From Alphaproteobacteria bacterium (GTDB lineage: Bacteria; Pseudomonadota; Alphaproteobacteria; Bin65): a stretch of DNA of 42,678 nt. Location: the NCBI GenBank assembly GCA_021776685.1, contig JAJFFJ010000123.1, positions 1 through 42,678 on the forward strand. Direction: 5' to 3'. Made by a program: the position numbers and the translations under genes. This document shows positions 31,778 through 42,507 of the stretch, in pieces (within the stretch, counting starts at the first letter, position 1; each line of letters begins with the position of its first letter). The notes beneath the pieces were generated by a model. It was not told the DNA's origin. It made no database searches and saw only the letters and a list, made by a program, of their open reading frames with translations.

Positions 31778-32296
31778 TCACACCAGATCCCAGCGGTAGC
31801 CGATCTCGGCCAATTCCACGCCCCACAGCGGCTCGATTCGCTCCACGGTGCGCTGCCCGCCCATGGCTTCGTAGAAGAAACGCGACGGGTTGGCGGCAAC
31901 TACCCAGATCAGCGCTTCTGTAAAATCAGCCGTCCGCAGGTGGCTGAACAGAGCCTCCATCAGCTCGCGCCCGGCGCCCTGCCCCTGCCAATCCGGCAGC
32001 ACATAGAGGGTGTAGACCTCGCCCACCTGCGGACCGGTGCGGCGTGCAGGGCCCGCGCTGCCAAATCCGATGGCGCCCTGCCCCACCGCCTCCGCCGTCA
32101 AAACAGTCTCCCGAGCTCCGGGCCGGTCGAGATAGCCGCGCCAACGGCGGGTCTGCTGGTCCACCGACATGCGCAGCAGCACATTGTCCGGCAACATGCC
32201 GGCATAGGTGGTGCGCCAGGTCTCCACATAGATTTCCGCCAGCTGCGACGCCTCAGAAGGCGTGCTTGGCCGGACGGCGATATTTGCAGTCATCAT
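31778..32296 (-). CDS. GNAT-family N-acetyltransferase
   Basis: 172-residue acetyl-CoA-dependent acetyltransferase of unknown substrate. The acetyl-CoA loop is LYVLPDWQGQGAGRELMEAL (Q-x-x-G-x-G), the N-terminal strand is NIAVRPSTPSEASQLAEIYVETWRTTYAGMLPD, and the C-terminal half carries SRFFYEAMGG, a normal GNAT end. The start (ATG 32296 or 32293) overlaps the rsmB stop as ATGA, so the two are translationally coupled. This suggests a link to ribosome or RNA modification, which is only inference. Confidence 0.9.
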   Translation of the reverse strand: MMTANIAVRPSTPSEASQLAEIYVETWRTTYAGMLPDNVLLRMSVDQQTRRWRGYLDRPGARETVLTAEAVGQGAIGFGSAGPARRTGPQVGEVYTLYVLPDWQGQGAGRELMEALFSHLRTADFTEALIWVVAANPSRFFYEAMGGQRTVERIEPLWGVELAEIGYRWDLV

Positions 32297-33594
32297 CCGG
32301 TGCGCTGCATCAGCGCGATATAGAAACCGTCGGTGCCGCTGCGATGGGGTGTCAGCAGCAGTCCAGGCTGGGCGGGATCCATGACCGGCGGCTCTGTGCC
32401 TATGCAATCCCGCCAGATTGCGTCCAACGCCAGGGCCTCAAAATCACCGTGTTCTGCGAGGAAATGCTCCACCTGCGCCTGGTTCTCCTGAGGAAACAGG
32501 GAGCAGGTAATGTAGGTGAGAACACCGCCTTTTTGAACATGGGTGGCGGCGCGCGCGAGAATCTTCCGTTGCTGGATCAGGTAGCCGTCCAGCCGCTCCT
32601 CCGTCAGGCGCCACGGCGCCTCAGGATGCCGCCGCCATGCGCCACTGCCGCTGCACGGAGCATCCACCACCACCCGGTCGAAGACGCCCAATTCGGGCAA
32701 ATCGGCGGATTCAAGATCGATGCTTTCCACCATGGTCACGCCGGCCCGCTCCGCCCGCTTGGACAGGGAGCCCAGCCGTCGGCGGTCAACATCGGTGGCG
32801 ACGATCCTGCCCTGGTTCTGCATCATCGCTGCCAACGCCAGGGTCTTGCCACCCGCCCCGGCGCAATAATCCAGTACCGCCTCGCCCGGCGCCGCCCCCG
32901 TCAGCAGGGCGCAAATCTGGGAGCCCTCGTCCTGAACTTCCACCAGCCCGTCACGGTAGGCGGCAAGGTTGCCCAGCGGGGTGCGGCCGGCAAGGCGGAG
33001 GCCGACAGGGCTGTGCGGGGTCGGCTCCGCGGCCACCTCGGCCGCCACCAGCGCCGCCATCGCGGCAGCGCGATCTCCCTTGAGGGTGTTGACCCGCAGA
33101 TCCACGGGCGCCGGCGCGTGCAGCGCCTCGGCCTCGGCCCATTCCGACTCGCCAAACGCCGCCGAGAATTGCGACGCCAGCCAGTCCGGCAGGTTTGCCT
33201 GTACCGCTGGGGGGCGTGGGCCACGCTCCACTGACATCTCTTCCAGCGCCGCCATCTCTGTCCCGGTCACAGGATCCGGCCTGTAGGGCCCGCCATCAAA
33301 GGCCTGGACCAGATCCGTCCCGGTCCAGTCCTTGAGAATCCTGAGGCCCGCGAGCACGCGCAGCCGGGTCGTGGTCGCTGGTCCCGCCAATCGCCAGTCA
33401 ATCTCGGCGCGGTGGCGCAACACACCATACACAAGGTCCGAAATCGCCCTCCGGTCCTTGGACCCGATATAGCGGCGGCCCCGCATATAGCCGGACACGA
33501 CGGCATCAGCAGGCACATCGGCCCGCCCGTCCGGCGGATGCTCAATCATCTCCACAAGGTCGATAGCAGTCTGAATACGGGCGCCAGGTGTCAT
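32293..33594 (-). CDS. rsmB: RsmB/NOP-family 16S rRNA (cytosine-C5)-methyltransferase
   Basis: SAM-dependent RNA m5C methyltransferase of 433 residues. The N-terminal third is NusB-like (TAIDLVEMIEHPPDG, DRRAISDLVYGVLRHRAEIDW). The catalytic part has SAM loop LDYCAGAGGKTLALAAMM, motif IV DAPCSGSGAWRRHPE with its conserved cysteine, and the nucleophilic cysteine in TYITCSLFPQEN. I chose ATG 33594 (MTPGARIQ); the open frame continues upstream but without conserved sequence. guaB-rsmB-guaA is the common alphaproteobacterial order, here interrupted by the cyclase and the GNAT gene. Confidence 0.93.
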   Translation of the reverse strand: MTPGARIQTAIDLVEMIEHPPDGRADVPADAVVSGYMRGRRYIGSKDRRAISDLVYGVLRHRAEIDWRLAGPATTTRLRVLAGLRILKDWTGTDLVQAFDGGPYRPDPVTGTEMAALEEMSVERGPRPPAVQANLPDWLASQFSAAFGESEWAEAEALHAPAPVDLRVNTLKGDRAAAMAALVAAEVAAEPTPHSPVGLRLAGRTPLGNLAAYRDGLVEVQDEGSQICALLTGAAPGEAVLDYCAGAGGKTLALAAMMQNQGRIVATDVDRRRLGSLSKRAERAGVTMVESIDLESADLPELGVFDRVVVDAPCSGSGAWRRHPEAPWRLTEERLDGYLIQQRKILARAATHVQKGGVLTYITCSLFPQENQAQVEHFLAEHGDFEALALDAIWRDCIGTEPPVMDPAQPGLLLTPHRSGTDGFYIALMQRTG

Positions 33595-33721
33595 GGCACC
33601 CACATAACCGCGGGCGCGCCGCGCTTCAAGGCAAACAGCGCTGACGCTAGGTAGCGCCGGAGATCGCCGCTTTCGCCATAAGGTGTGATAGACTGGCGGC
33701 AATGGGAGGTCAGAACCCAGT

Positions 33722-36700
33722 ATGGAGGGAATGATCAGCGCGCATTCGACTACCCTGGCGGTGGCGCAAAGCCCGCTGTCTCTGCTTGAGGATGGGCTGG
33801 AGGCACTGGACCTTGGGCTGGGAGTATTCGACGACGACCTGCTGCTCGTTGAATGCAACCGCCTGTTTCAGCGACTCCGCAATTATCCTGCCAATCTTTG
33901 CCAACCGGGCGTGCCCCTGGCTGATCTGCTGGCCCACGATCGGGCCCACGATCAGCTTGTTGGCCGCAATGGCGACGACCCCGTCGGCACATGGCTGGAC
34001 CGGGCAACCAGCGAACAGCGCCACGTGGTCGAGGATGCGCTGACCGACGGACGCGTCATCACGACCGCCATGACACCCATGGGCCATGGCGGATTGCTGC
34101 TGACCTTTGCCGATATCACAGAAAAAAGCCTGGCCGAGCGGGAACTCCGCGCCAGCAAGGAATGGTATGACCTGGTCACCGAGGCGTCATCGGAAGGCAT
34201 CTATGACTGGGATGTAGGAACCAACGCGCTCAAGGTCTCATATCGCCTGACTGCGATGCTCGGCCTATCGCCTGGTGAACTGACCTCGAACGACTGGGCG
34301 GATCGTGTCCATCCAGATGATATGGACACCTATCGCACCGCCATCGCAGAGCACTTCAAGGGCACCAGTCCTTATCTGAATTGTGAGTATCGGATCAGGC
34401 GAAATTCCGGCGATTACATCTGGATGTCGGACAGCGGCAAATGCGTCCGTGGCGCAGATGGAAAGGCGGTCCGGCTGGTAGGTGCGGTCGCTGACATCAC
34501 GGCCCGTAGATTGACCGAAGCGTCGCTCAGAAAGAGCGAGGAACGCTACGAGCGAGCCATGGCGGCCATCAACGAGGGCGTCTACGACTGGGATATCACC
34601 ACCAACAAGACCCATTATTCTGAAGGGGTGCGCGAGGCTCTCGGGTTCACCCCGGAGCAGTTGGCAACGGCCGAGGACTGGGCCAGCCGCGTTCACCCGG
34701 ACGACCGTCATGCCTGGCAGCAAGGCCTGGTTGACCATTTCAAACGCAAGACCGAGCGTTTCACGTGCGAATTCCGGTTTCGCGGCCCGGACGGCGAATG
34801 GCGCTGGGCCCGTCAGAACGGGATCGCCGAGTTTGACGCAGAAGGGCAAGCGGTGCGGATGGTCGGCTCGACCGGCGACATCACGGATCTCAAGGTACAG
34901 ATCGCCGAAACCGAGCGGGTAAAAGAACAGCTATCGAAGGCAATCGATACTATCTCGGAGGGATTCGCGATTTACGATGCGGACGACCGGCTGGCTGTCT
35001 GCAATGACTATTTCCGAGAGCTCTATCCCGGTATCGAGCACCTGATTGTGCCTGGTATTTCTCACGAAGAGATCCTGCGGGCGGCCGTGGAGAACGGCGT
35101 AGTCGCCGGGATAGAGGGCGACCCATATGACTGGGTGGCGGCGCGGCTGGAGGCACGCAAGAACCCCCAGGGACCCTTCGATCTAGAGCTCGCCAATGGG
35201 CGTTGGACGAAAGTGGCATGGCGGCGCACCCATGACGGAGGCATCGTTGGCGTCCTGACTGACATCACCGACATCAAGCATATCGAAATCGCCCTGCGGG
35301 AGAGCGAGCAGCGCTATGCGCTCGCCATGGAAGGCGCCAACGAAGGGTTGTGGGACTGGGACCTGGCCGGGGGCGATATGTATATCTCGCCCAAGCTGTC
35401 AAAGGATCTGGCTCTACCGGTGAGCGCGGAAGGCCGGATCACCACCGACGCCTGGCAGGAGCGCATCTACCCGGACGACCTGGAGCGCTATCGCACCGCC
35501 ATCCGCGCCCATCTTCGTGGCGAAACCGACTTCTATTCCTGCGAGTTCCGCGCCCGGGGCGCAGGCGGCGCCTACGTCTGGCTTTTCCACCGTGGCCTCG
35601 GCCTACGGGGAGAAGATGGGCGGGTGTTCCGTATGGCGGGTTCCACCACCGACGTCACCGACCGTATGGAAGCCGAGATGAAAGTGCGCGAAAGCGAAGA
35701 ACGCTACGCGCTCGCCACTGAAGCTGCCACAGAAGGCATCTATGAGTGGGACGTGACAACGAACGACCTGCGGGTTTCTGATCGCCTGAAAGACATCGTC
35801 GGCGTCGGCAGTCTCACGTCGAACAACTGGGCCGCCCGCGTTCATCCGGAAGACATGGACAGCTATCGCGCCGCCATCGTTAGCCACATGAAAGGCAGGA
35901 CCAGTTATCTGAGCTGTGAATACCGCATCCGCCGGGAAGCCGGTGATTATATCTGGGCAGCGGACAACGCTACGTCTGTTCGAGATGAAAACGGCAAGGT
36001 GATGCGATTGGTCGGCGCCATTGCGGATGTAACCGAACGACGCCATGCCGAACAAGAATTGCGCGAAGCGACAGCCCGTGCAGAAGCCGCCAACCAGTTG
36101 GCCATGGAAAAAGCGACGACGCTTGAGGCCTTGTCTTCCCAGCTGTCCAAATACCTGTCGCCACAAATCTACAATTCGATCTTTTCTGGCAAACAAAGCG
36201 TCGAAATCGCCGCCAAGCGAAAGAAGCTGACGATTTTCTTCTCCGACATTGTGGATTTCACCGCCACCGCCGATCAACTCGAATCCGAGGAGCTGACGGA
36301 GCTTCTCAATCAGTATCTGACCGAGATGTCGAATATCGCCCTTGAGCACGGCGCCACCATCGACAAATTCATTGGCGACGCCGTCATGGCCTTTTTCGGC
36401 GACCCGGAAAGCAAAGGTACGGCGGAGGATGCGCTTGCCGCCGTCCACATGGCCATCGCCATGCAGAAGCGCATGCGCGACCTGCGCGCTGAGTGGCAGG
36501 CCAAGGGCGTCGATCATCCCTTCGAGTTGCGCATCGGAATCAATACCGGTTATTGCACCGTGGGCAATTTCGGCAGCAATGACCGGATGGATTACACGGT
36601 CATCGGCAACGAAGTGAACCTCGCGTCGAGGCTCGAAAGCCAGGCGGATGCGGGCGGCATCATGTTGTCCCATGAGACCTGGTCGCTGGTGCGGAATGAG

Positions 36701-36946
36701 ATTCCAGCGAAAGGTGCGGGCGAGGTAACGCTCAAGGGCATCCCAAATCCGGTCAAAGCCTACCGGGTGACCGAAGCGTTGGACGACATGGCGGAAGAAG
36801 AAGCCACCATGCTGGAGGCCCATCGGGCGCTGCGGATGTTGCGGGAGGGCAAGGCGCCAGCAGAGGACCTGCCGGCGGCAATCTCCGCCCTGGAAGCGGC
36901 CCTTGCCCGCCTGCGCGAAAAGGACAATCCGGACAATACCGCCTGA
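33722..36946 (+). CDS. Six-PAS-domain class III adenylate cyclase
   Basis: 1074-residue cytoplasmic sensor cyclase without membrane segments. By eye it has six PAS domains: 20-132, 147-262, 275-388, 405-517, 530-647 and 660-772, then a coiled coil to about 815 and a class III cyclase domain from about 832 to 1016. Catalytic residues: metal aspartates D842 (FFSDIVDFT) and D886 (DKFIGDAVMAFFG), adenine-contact Lys882 and Thr959 (DYTVIGNEVNLASRLE), transition-state N966 and R970. The Lys/Thr pair indicates an adenylate cyclase of subclass IIIb. The PAS types run 7-3-3-7-3-3, and PAS2 and PAS6 are more than half identical, so the sensor arose by duplication. GGGAGG (33704-33709) precedes ATG 33722. 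It stands alone between rsmB and guaB on the opposite strand. The ligand of the PAS array cannot be told. Confidence 0.93.
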   Translation: MEGMISAHSTTLAVAQSPLSLLEDGLEALDLGLGVFDDDLLLVECNRLFQRLRNYPANLCQPGVPLADLLAHDRAHDQLVGRNGDDPVGTWLDRATSEQRHVVEDALTDGRVITTAMTPMGHGGLLLTFADITEKSLAERELRASKEWYDLVTEASSEGIYDWDVGTNALKVSYRLTAMLGLSPGELTSNDWADRVHPDDMDTYRTAIAEHFKGTSPYLNCEYRIRRNSGDYIWMSDSGKCVRGADGKAVRLVGAVADITARRLTEASLRKSEERYERAMAAINEGVYDWDITTNKTHYSEGVREALGFTPEQLATAEDWASRVHPDDRHAWQQGLVDHFKRKTERFTCEFRFRGPDGEWRWARQNGIAEFDAEGQAVRMVGSTGDITDLKVQIAETERVKEQLSKAIDTISEGFAIYDADDRLAVCNDYFRELYPGIEHLIVPGISHEEILRAAVENGVVAGIEGDPYDWVAARLEARKNPQGPFDLELANGRWTKVAWRRTHDGGIVGVLTDITDIKHIEIALRESEQRYALAMEGANEGLWDWDLAGGDMYISPKLSKDLALPVSAEGRITTDAWQERIYPDDLERYRTAIRAHLRGETDFYSCEFRARGAGGAYVWLFHRGLGLRGEDGRVFRMAGSTTDVTDRMEAEMKVRESEERYALATEAATEGIYEWDVTTNDLRVSDRLKDIVGVGSLTSNNWAARVHPEDMDSYRAAIVSHMKGRTSYLSCEYRIRREAGDYIWAADNATSVRDENGKVMRLVGAIADVTERRHAEQELREATARAEAANQLAMEKATTLEALSSQLSKYLSPQIYNSIFSGKQSVEIAAKRKKLTIFFSDIVDFTATADQLESEELTELLNQYLTEMSNIALEHGATIDKFIGDAVMAFFGDPESKGTAEDALAAVHMAIAMQKRMRDLRAEWQAKGVDHPFELRIGINTGYCTVGNFGSNDRMDYTVIGNEVNLASRLESQADAGGIMLSHETWSLVRNEIPAKGAGEVTLKGIPNPVKAYRVTEALDDMAEEEATMLEAHRALRMLREGKAPAEDLPAAISALEAALARLREKDNPDNTA

Positions 36947-36956
36947 AGAATGGCGC

Positions 36957-39232
<2,276 letters not shown>

Positions 39233-39320
39233 GGTCGCCCTCCCCTGCGTGTTGTCCTGATATGGGTTTTATCCCGCCCTGCCCTTTGGTCAAGACATGG
39301 AGGACGGAGACGCCAGGCCG

Positions 39321-40307
39321 CTAACCGGTGTAACGCACGACTTTCTGCTCGATGACACCGAAGATCGACGCGCCGTCGGTGTCCTGCATGTCCACCCGGA
39401 CGCTATCGCCAAACTTCATGAATTCCGTACGCACCTCGCCATGCTCAATCATCTCCACGGCGCGGATCTCGGCGATACAAGCATAACCATCCTGACCGCC
39501 GCGGTTGGAGACGGTGCCGGAGCCAACGATGGTGCCGGCAGTGAGTGGCCGGGTCTTGGCAGCGTGAGAGATCAGCCGCGGCAGGGTGAAATTCATGTCT
39601 ACGCCGGCGTTGGGACGGCCGAATTCCTCGCCGTTCCAGTCCACCATGATCGGGCGGTGGATGGTCTGTCCGTCCCAGGCGGCGCCGAGCTCCTCCGGCG
39701 TCACCGCCACCGGCGAAAAGGCCGTGGGCGGTTTGCCATGCAAAAAGCCGAAGCCCTTTGCCAGTTCGCTCGGAATCAGCCCGCGCAGGCTGACGTCGTT
39801 CAAGATCATCAGCAGCAATATGGCGTCGGCGCAGGTGTTCTCGTCCGCACCCATGGGCACATCGCCGACAACCGCCGCGATCTCCGCCTCGAAGTCGATG
39901 CCGTAATCCTCGCTGGCCACCAGGATGTCGTCGCGCGGCCCCAGAAAGGCGTCGGAGCCGCCCTGATACATCAGCGGATCATCCAGGAAGCTGGGCGGCA
40001 TCTCGCCACCACGCGCCTTGCGCACCAATTCCACGTGATTGAGATAGGCGCTGGCGTCCGCCCACTGGTAGGCCCGCGGCAGGGGCGCGTGCAGGGCGGC
40101 GGGATCGAGCGCGAAGGTATCAGGCACGCCGCCGGCATTCAGCGCGTCATAAATCTCACGCAGGCGTGGCGCCACGCCGGCCCAATTGTCGAGGACGGCC
40201 TGCAGCGTCGGCGCAATTTCCGGCACGCGCTTCGCCTTGGCCAGATCCCGGGACACGACGATCAACGTGCCGTCCCGGCCGCCTTCCTTGAGGGTTGCAA
40301 GTTTCAT
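39321..40307 (-). CDS. fahA: Fumarylacetoacetate hydrolase-family protein
   Basis: 328-residue member of the FAA hydrolase family, which cleaves fumarylacetoacetate to fumarate and acetoacetate. Visible features: DASAYLNHVELVRKARG, metal-site acidic residues in YGIDFEAEIAAVVG (E-x-E pattern), NDVSLRGLIPSELAKGFGFLHGK, and GTIVGSGTVSNRGG. The length is that of the shorter bacterial FAA hydrolases with an N-terminal lid. It is flanked by hpd and maiA, so fumarylacetoacetase activity is likely, though the family also contains hydratases and isomerases. A strong hairpin lies in the gap to hpd. Confidence 0.88.
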   Translation of the reverse strand: MKLATLKEGGRDGTLIVVSRDLAKAKRVPEIAPTLQAVLDNWAGVAPRLREIYDALNAGGVPDTFALDPAALHAPLPRAYQWADASAYLNHVELVRKARGGEMPPSFLDDPLMYQGGSDAFLGPRDDILVASEDYGIDFEAEIAAVVGDVPMGADENTCADAILLLMILNDVSLRGLIPSELAKGFGFLHGKPPTAFSPVAVTPEELGAAWDGQTIHRPIMVDWNGEEFGRPNAGVDMNFTLPRLISHAAKTRPLTAGTIVGSGTVSNRGGQDGYACIAEIRAVEMIEHGEVRTEFMKFGDSVRVDMQDTDGASIFGVIEQKVVRYTG

Positions 40308-40362
40308 TTTCCGTGATCTTTCGTCTTGGTCGCCAAGGTATGTAAGAGCGGTACGTAAGGGC

Positions 40363-40399
40363 GAAGCCCATTCCCGCCAGATAGGCAGGAATGGGCTTC
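40363..40399 (-). other. Strong intercistronic hairpin between hpd and fahA
   Basis: GAAGCCCATTCC (40363-40374) pairs perfectly with GGAATGGGCTTC (40388-40399). Inside, GCC (40376-40378) pairs with GGC (40384-40386) with one mismatch at 40375/40387 and loop AGATA. No T-run follows on the minus strand, so it is likely an RNA-stabilising or partial-termination structure, or a REP-type repeat. Confidence 0.7.
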
Positions 40400-40458
40400 A
40401 GATGCAAATTCTGCGTCCTCCCAGACGGCGATTTGCCTCTTCAGTGCTGGAATATAGA

Positions 40459-41544
40459 TCAGGCCTTGAGCACGCCGCGCCTGATCTGGTCCAGCTCAAT
40501 CGATTCGAACAGTGCCTTGAAGTTGCCCTCGCCGAAGCCGTCATCGCCCTTGCGCTGGATGACTTCGAAGAAGATCGGCCCGATCACCGTATCTGTGAAG
40601 ATCTGCAGCAGGCGGCCACCGTCTTCCGTGGGGGCGCCATCCATCAGAATCTTCAGCCGCTGCAGGTCCGGCACGGACTCGCCATGTCCCGGCAGGCGGT
40701 CGTCCAGCTGTTCGTAATAGGTGTCCGGCGTGTCCATGAAGCCGACGTCTTTATCACGCAGCTTGATCACGGACTCATAGATGTCTGCCGTGGACAGGGC
40801 GATGTGTTGGATGCCTTCGCCGTTATAGGCGTCGAGATATTCCGCGATCTGGCTCTTGTCGTCGGAGCTTTCGTTGATCGGGATGCGGATCTTTCCGCAG
40901 GGGCTGGTCATGGCCCGGGATTTGAGCCCGGTCAGCTTGCCCTCGATGTCGAAATACTTGATCTCGCGAAAATTGAAGAGCTTCTCGTAAAAGCCGGCCC
41001 AGGTGTCCATTCGGCCCATATGCACGTTGTGGGTCAGGTGATCGATGTCCGCGAAACCCACACCCGGATTGTCCAGGTCGTCCACATCAAAATCCACGTC
41101 ATAGATGGTGCCGGCGGCGCCATAGCGGTCGACCAGGTAGATCAGGCTGCCGCCGATGCCCTTGATCGACGGGATGTTGAGCTCCATCGGCCCTGCCGTC
41201 GTCGGCCCCGGCTCTGCACCCAGATCGAGCGCGCGCTGATATGCCTTGGCGGCGTCCTTCACGCGGAAGGCGATCGCGCAGACCGATGGGCCATGCACCT
41301 TGGCGAAGGCCTGGGCGAAGCTGTCCGGCTCGGCATTGATGATGAAATTGACGTCGCCCTGGCGATAGAGCGTCACGTCCTTGTGGCGGTGGCGGCCGAC
41401 GGGTTTGAAGCCCAGTTGCTCGAACAGCGCTGCCAGCGCCTTCGGATCGGGCGCGGTATATTCGACGAACTCGAAGCCGTCGGTGCCCATGGGGTTGTGG
41501 CTGTCACCGCCACCATCAGATACGGGCCTTTCGCTCGTGGCCAT
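40459..41544 (-). CDS. hpd: 4-hydroxyphenylpyruvate dioxygenase
   Basis: Non-haem iron enzyme that turns 4-hydroxyphenylpyruvate into homogentisate. The 361-residue protein has the vicinal-oxygen-chelate layout in two halves and the iron triad in the second half: His in [12 protein letters not shown], His in [10 protein letters not shown] and Glu in [16 protein letters not shown]. The C-terminal [14 protein letters not shown] is the HPPD lid region. I chose ATG 41544, with GGGAG eight bases upstream; a GTG at 41553 is in frame. It is divergent from a MarR regulator, and its predicted promoter is filled by a palindrome that would be that regulator's operator. Confidence 0.96.
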   Translation of the reverse strand: MATSERPVSDGGGDSHNPMGTDGFEFVEYTAPDPKALAALFEQLGFKPVGRHRHKDVTLYRQGDVNFIINAEPDSFAQAFAKVHGPSVCAIAFRVKDAAKAYQRALDLGAEPGPTTAGPMELNIPSIKGIGGSLIYLVDRYGAAGTIYDVDFDVDDLDNPGVGFADIDHLTHNVHMGRMDTWAGFYEKLFNFREIKYFDIEGKLTGLKSRAMTSPCGKIRIPINESSDDKSQIAEYLDAYNGEGIQHIALSTADIYESVIKLRDKDVGFMDTPDTYYEQLDDRLPGHGESVPDLQRLKILMDGAPTEDGGRLLQIFTDTVIGPIFFEVIQRKGDDGFGEGNFKALFESIELDQIRRGVLKA

Positions 41545-41616
41545 CACAATCACTCCCGAAAATCAGTTGGAGGCTGGCCCGTTGTTGATCAGCGGCACAA
41601 TTGCTTTGCTGAACGC

Positions 41617-41645
41617 TTGATCGGGACGCCGTTGCCCATTAGTAT
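41617..41645 (+). promoter_or_regulatory. Predicted promoter of the marR-type gene
   Basis: TTGATC (41617-41622) and TAGTAT (41640-41645) with a 17-base spacer, on the plus strand. The -10 abuts the palindrome at 41645-41662, so the regulator would also repress itself. Confidence 0.5.
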
Positions 41646-41668
41646 AGTTTCAATTGAAACTAACTCAA
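41641..41668 (-). promoter_or_regulatory. Predicted hpd promoter
   Basis: On the minus strand, TTGAGT (41668-41663) and TATACT (41646-41641), with 16 bases between. The -10 matches five of six positions. The spacer is the operator palindrome. Confidence 0.6.
41645..41662. promoter_or_regulatory. 18-bp palindromic operator, likely bound by the MarR regulator
   Basis: TAGTTTCAATTGAAACTA is a perfect palindrome of 18 bases, with the half-site TAGTTTCAA typical of MarR-family operators. It occupies the hpd promoter spacer and touches the -10 of the opposite promoter. A bound dimer would shut both. Confidence 0.75.
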
Positions 41669-41676
41669 GCAAAATT

Positions 41677-42162
41677 ATGGACACCGATCTTTCCGCTGCC
41701 GACGAACCCCTGGTGCTGGACCGTTTCCTGCCTTATCGCCTGTCGATCCTGTCCAACACCATCTCTGGCGCGATTGCCCGCCTCTATGAGGAGCGCTTTG
41801 GCCTGACCATCCTGGAATGGCGGATCATGGCGGTGCTGGGACTGGACGCGCCGCTTTCCGCCAATGGCGTCTGCGACCGCACGCGGATGGACAAGGTCCA
41901 GGTCAGCCGCGCCGTCTCACGCCTGCTGGAAAAGGGCCTGCTGTCGCGCAAGGTGGCCAATGACGACCGCCGCCGCTCGGCGCTGAGCCTGTCGGCCAAG
42001 GGCCGCCGGTTCTACGGCGACATCGCGCCCCTGACGGCGGAATGGGAGGCGCGTTTGCTCGCCACGCTCAGCCCTGCCGAACTCCGTACGATCGACAGTC
42101 TGGTGACCAAGCTGCAAGGTGAGGCCGACCGGCTGGCGAACGGAGAGCTGGTGAGCAGCTAG
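41677..42162 (+). CDS. MarR-family transcriptional regulator, likely controls hpd
   Basis: 161-residue winged-helix protein. The N-terminal dimerisation helices are followed by LTILEWRIMAVLGLDAPLSANGVCDRTRMDKVQVSRAVSRLLEKGLLSR (helix-turn-helix), and the wing DDRRRSALSLSAKGRRF carries the D-x-R motif of the family. The ATG at 41677 lies just after a perfect palindrome, so it probably represses itself and the divergent hpd gene, with an aromatic compound as inducer (inference). Its end overlaps the end of the DUF1491 gene by four bases, convergent. Confidence 0.9.
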   Translation: MDTDLSAADEPLVLDRFLPYRLSILSNTISGAIARLYEERFGLTILEWRIMAVLGLDAPLSANGVCDRTRMDKVQVSRAVSRLLEKGLLSRKVANDDRRRSALSLSAKGRRFYGDIAPLTAEWEARLLATLSPAELRTIDSLVTKLQGEADRLANGELVSS

Positions 42163-42497
42163 ATTACCGTCTCGCCCAGTTCCCAGTTGTCTTTGGGATC
42201 TTCGATCTCCAGCACCCACACATCCGGGTCATAGCCGAGCTGGCGCTGGATATAGGCGTCGGCGTCTGCTTCCGGCACCATCTCAGGCCCTGTTCCGCGC
42301 ATCCAGGCGCGGCCGCCATCGGGCGCGAAGGTCGGCGTCAGCACGAAACATCCGGCATCGAAACGATTGATCTTGAGCAGTACGGACCCGGCCGTCTCAT
42401 CCCCCCGGCGCACAAGATAGGCGTCAATATCCGCACTGCGGCACTGGCGGATCATCGCCGTGACCCAGATTTCTGCCTTGAGGCGGGGAGCCGTCAC
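42159..42497 (-). CDS. DUF1491-family protein
   Basis: 112-residue protein of unknown function, restricted to alphaproteobacteria. The family sequence is visible: RLKAEIWVTAMIRQCR at the N-terminus, AYLVRRGDETAGSVLLKINR, and a C-terminal ADAYIQRQLGYDPDVWVLEIEDP. The start is GTG 42497, after GAGG on the minus strand, 11 bases beyond the stop of the upstream SDR; this shortens the longer open frame, which would begin inside the SDR. No enzyme motif is seen. Confidence 0.87.
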   Translation of the reverse strand: MTAPRLKAEIWVTAMIRQCRSADIDAYLVRRGDETAGSVLLKINRFDAGCFVLTPTFAPDGGRAWMRGTGPEMVPEADADAYIQRQLGYDPDVWVLEIEDPKDNWELGETVI

Positions 42498-42507
42498 CGG
42501 CGCGGCC

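Noticed and set aside
40186-41676. Long plus-strand open frame through hpd that joins the MarR gene in frame
   Set aside because: The part before 41677 is antisense to fahA and hpd. The MarR protein starts at ATG 41677, after the operator.
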